DNA of 64,000 bases from Pseudeuparius sepicola (lineage: Eukaryota; Arthropoda; Insecta; Coleoptera; Anthribidae). Position numbers and translations under genes: made by a program. Under the pieces are notes generated by a model that was not told the origin of the DNA, made no database searches, and was given only the letters and a program-made list of their open reading frames with translations. Positions 61,941 through 64,000 of the stretch are shown here, piece after piece (within the stretch, counting starts at the first letter, position 1; each line of letters begins with the position of its first letter). The stretch spans positions 17,960,501 through 18,024,500 of the forward strand of contig OY987301.1 of assembly GCA_963920635.1 (NCBI GenBank), given 5' to 3'.

Positions 61941-62475
61941 GCCGGGCCTATGGAGGGTAGAGGTAAGGAGGACTATTAGGACTATCTATCTCTGTGTTAT
62001 AAAATTGTCCCTCAAAACCATTAAAGTAAGATGGCGCTGCTGTTTCCCCCGAGTACCAAATCTACACTCCGAACTATGCTACTTTCCACTCTGCTAGAGA
62101 TGTTTCAATCGTGAATCACTGTGATTCGTTCACTTTAAAGTATTGATTGACCGAATCTCAACACATCGAAACGATCCAATCATGAAGCAGTCGGTTATTA
62201 CCGACACTCCACAATCCACACATCGAACGGCCGACGATCGAATGAACTAAGACCGAATGAAATGATTCGATATTTTTTGAAATCGGTCACCGATCGATTT
62301 GGTCGTAGAAAAATGAACGAATTACCCATCTCTACTACAACCGCTAAGTTCCAGTCATACCCGGGGAGAACACGAGACGAGCGCCATCCTTATTTAATGC
62401 TTTTAGACGACAGTTTTTGGGCCGAACACCCATATAAGATGGTGCTCCTTACCTCTACCCTCCATAGCCGGGCCT
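61939..62475. repeat. Inverted repeat pair enclosing a MITE
   Basis: GGGCCTATGGAGGGTAGAGG then TAAGGAG (61945-61970) is mirrored by CTCCTTACCTCTACCCTCCA then TAGCCGGGCC (62446-62474). AAGATGG occurs inside both ends. Next to the right end, CTACGGAG...CTCCGTAG forms a further short hairpin (62473-62500). Possibly a decayed element into which the MITE at 62095-62334 inserted. Confidence 0.5.
62095..62334. mobile_element. hAT-like MITE, 240 bp
   Basis: Left TAGAGATG and right CATCTCTA ends, with the adjoining GTGATTCGTTCACTT and AATGAACGAATTACC sequences in inverted orientation. Such GAGATGGGTAATTCG-type ends occur in insect hAT elements. No clear 8-bp target duplication was found, so the superfamily is inferred. 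Confidence 0.5.
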
Positions 62476-62519
62476 ACGGAGCGCTATGCACTCCGTAGCC
62501 GGGCCCTAGTCCCTCCACC

Positions 62520-62874
62520 AATTCTTAGCCCTCGAGCAGAGGGTGCTCGAAAGAACATAATATGATATAGTTATCCTATTGATTGTTATTGTGATGAGCG
62601 GATATTATATAAAACAAAAACAGTTATAATTTATTTTCAATAAATTCCTGTTTTGGCACGCCACTGTTTTGTGTTTCAACGTTTTAATATAAAATCAGAC
62701 TCCATTTCTCTGTATAAAATACATATTTTGACTAAACCATAGATAAAGGATTTATATATAGGGATAGATAGGCAACTCCCTATATTTTTTGGATGTGATA
62801 CGCCCCCTGGTGGCCTAAGTACAAACTAGATTATTTAAGCGGGAAATTTGAAATCTTTTATAATTATACTTACA
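62520..62874. other. AT-rich spacer
   Basis: Nothing was recognised between the inverted-repeat region and the hAT-type element. Confidence 0.4.
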
Positions 62875-62882
62875 ATTTTTAA

Positions 62883-63906
62883 CAGGGACTCTTTAAAATA
62901 AGGGGACCCAGCATGTCACAGTCTATCACATAGGAAAAGTGAAGCCTTGTTTTCTGTATATCTCCAAGGAGACCACATAAGTGGGCTGGTACAAGGTTAT
63001 GTTATATGTCAGTGTCCAACTGCCATCAGGTTTTATGTGACATGCCAGTGCCATAGATTCCAAAGGAGGCAAAATATTTCCCATCATAGTTCACAATTTT
63101 TAAGTTTCCTAACTTCCAGATAGTCAATTAAAGGTAATGCGGCCGCCTGTAGTAGTCCCAATAATTGCAACCAGATTTTTCATGTCTCACCTTTACCTTT
63201 AGGAATCCTACAATTCCCATTACGTGGGCATTACGTGTAGGTAAGTAAGTAGTTCAAAACAAAAATGGTATTTCCTAAATTTTATATTATTAAGCAGGTA
63301 GCTTCAGTCAGGTCTTTTTTTAAACAGTTTTTATCTACAACTATAAGTTTATTTTACGTTTGTGAGGTACCTTGGAAGAGAAATAAAATTACAAAAATGA
63401 GCACCGAGAAAAACTACATGATTAGAACTAAGTACAAGACCTAATCTTATTAGTCCATCCCGAAATCTGTGAAAGTTCTTTGGGTAGATACATTCAACAA
63501 GGGAAGAAAGTTCAAGTACACATATTATTACAAATGGCTTCAGGAACCTGGTAACAAGGTGCAATAGCGGCAAATTCTCAAATAAGCAAAATCGGCACCG
63601 ACTTCAGACTTACCATACTTATATTACTTAAATTCCTGGAAATAATTGCAGGAAACCAAATTCAAATATAAAATAAATTTGATTCATTTGGCACTTGCCA
63701 TATTCTGTGTTTGTTGACAGAACATTGTCAAGCCTAATTTTTAGAAATCATTATTAATTTTTACTAACAATCAAAGTACCTGTTTTATTAATAGATTCTC
63801 CAATAAAATGGCATACTTGGCATCACTGATACTATTAGAATGAGGAAAGAATAGGCCTCACTTTGGAAAGTATAATGCTGGGTCCCCTTACTTTAAAGGG
63901 TCCCTG
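62883..63906. mobile_element. hAT-type non-autonomous transposon, 1,024 bp
   Basis: Terminal repeats CAGGGACYCTTTAAARTAAG continue as GGGACCCAGCAT, 32 bp with two mismatches. Flanking 8 bp are ATTTTTAA (62875-62882) and ATTTTCAA (63907-63914), matching at seven of eight positions. CA ends and an 8-bp duplication define hAT. The interior is AT-rich without transposase; a 74-codon minus ORF (63349-63573) has no recognisable motif. Confidence 0.85.
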
Positions 63907-63916
63907 ATTTTCAAGA

Positions 63917-63985
63917 CACGTTTTAATTTTATAACTTATTATTTATTTATCATATGTCTATGTGGAGTTATAAAATTAAAACGTG
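63917..63985. repeat. Inverted repeat, 20-bp arms
   Basis: CACGTTTTAATTTTATAACT at the left and AGTTATAAAATTAAAACGTG at 63966-63985 are exact complements, separated by about 29 bp. It may be the start of another element that continues past the window. Confidence 0.75.
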
Positions 63986-64000
63986 ATAAGTGACAATATA

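Overview
This is nuclear DNA of an insect: genes have introns with GT...AG ends, there are many short inverted-repeat transposons with ACAGGGTG-type ends, and the one securely named gene is the insect co-repressor CtBP. The order cannot be fixed from the sequence. The window is mostly AT-rich and very gene-poor.

Only two protein-coding loci can be supported, both on the minus strand. At the left edge (1612-1827) is the first coding exon of CtBP, encoding residues 1-72. It is preceded by a GC-rich stretch that reads as a short 5'-leader intron (1828-1985) and a non-coding first exon. The rest of CtBP lies beyond the left end, so positions 1-1611 should be intron. At the right, 58451-60334 holds a complete two-exon gene for a 501-residue protein. 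Its N-terminal half looks like a divergent RhoGAP fold without the arginine finger. A TATA box lies just upstream.

Between these genes lie about 56 kb with no recognisable host protein. From about 4 to 29 kb this tract is an archipelago of GC-richer non-coding blocks that recur two or three times: family 1 near 4.1, 5.9 and 7.0 kb; family 2 near 12.1, 13.4 and 15.7 kb; and families A, B, C between 19 and 28 kb. A further pair lies at 45.2/46.7 kb and 48.9 kb. They look like old local duplications, possibly of regulatory DNA. A CpG-rich, CT-repeat block at 22.2-22.6 kb could be a promoter.

The rest is transposon debris. There are long foldback elements at 7.8, 27.4, 30.4, 44.0 and 49.5 kb, and smaller MITEs at 23.5, 34.9, 41.3, 52.4 and 62.1 kb. 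Two insertions have clear target duplications: 45418-46654, confirmed by an empty paralogous site, and 62883-63906. One inverted-repeat element (20822-21724) carries a Gypsy-type LTR and gag fragment, and there is a 5'-truncated non-LTR retrotransposon at 29.0-29.8 kb. The most unusual structures are a 699-bp inverted-repeat element (54070-54768) carrying a tRNA-like RNA polymerase III cassette with a T8 terminator, and two 22-23-bp perfect palindromes near 57.6 and 57.9 kb, each flanked by perfect direct repeats, as if transposons had collapsed to bare fused ends.
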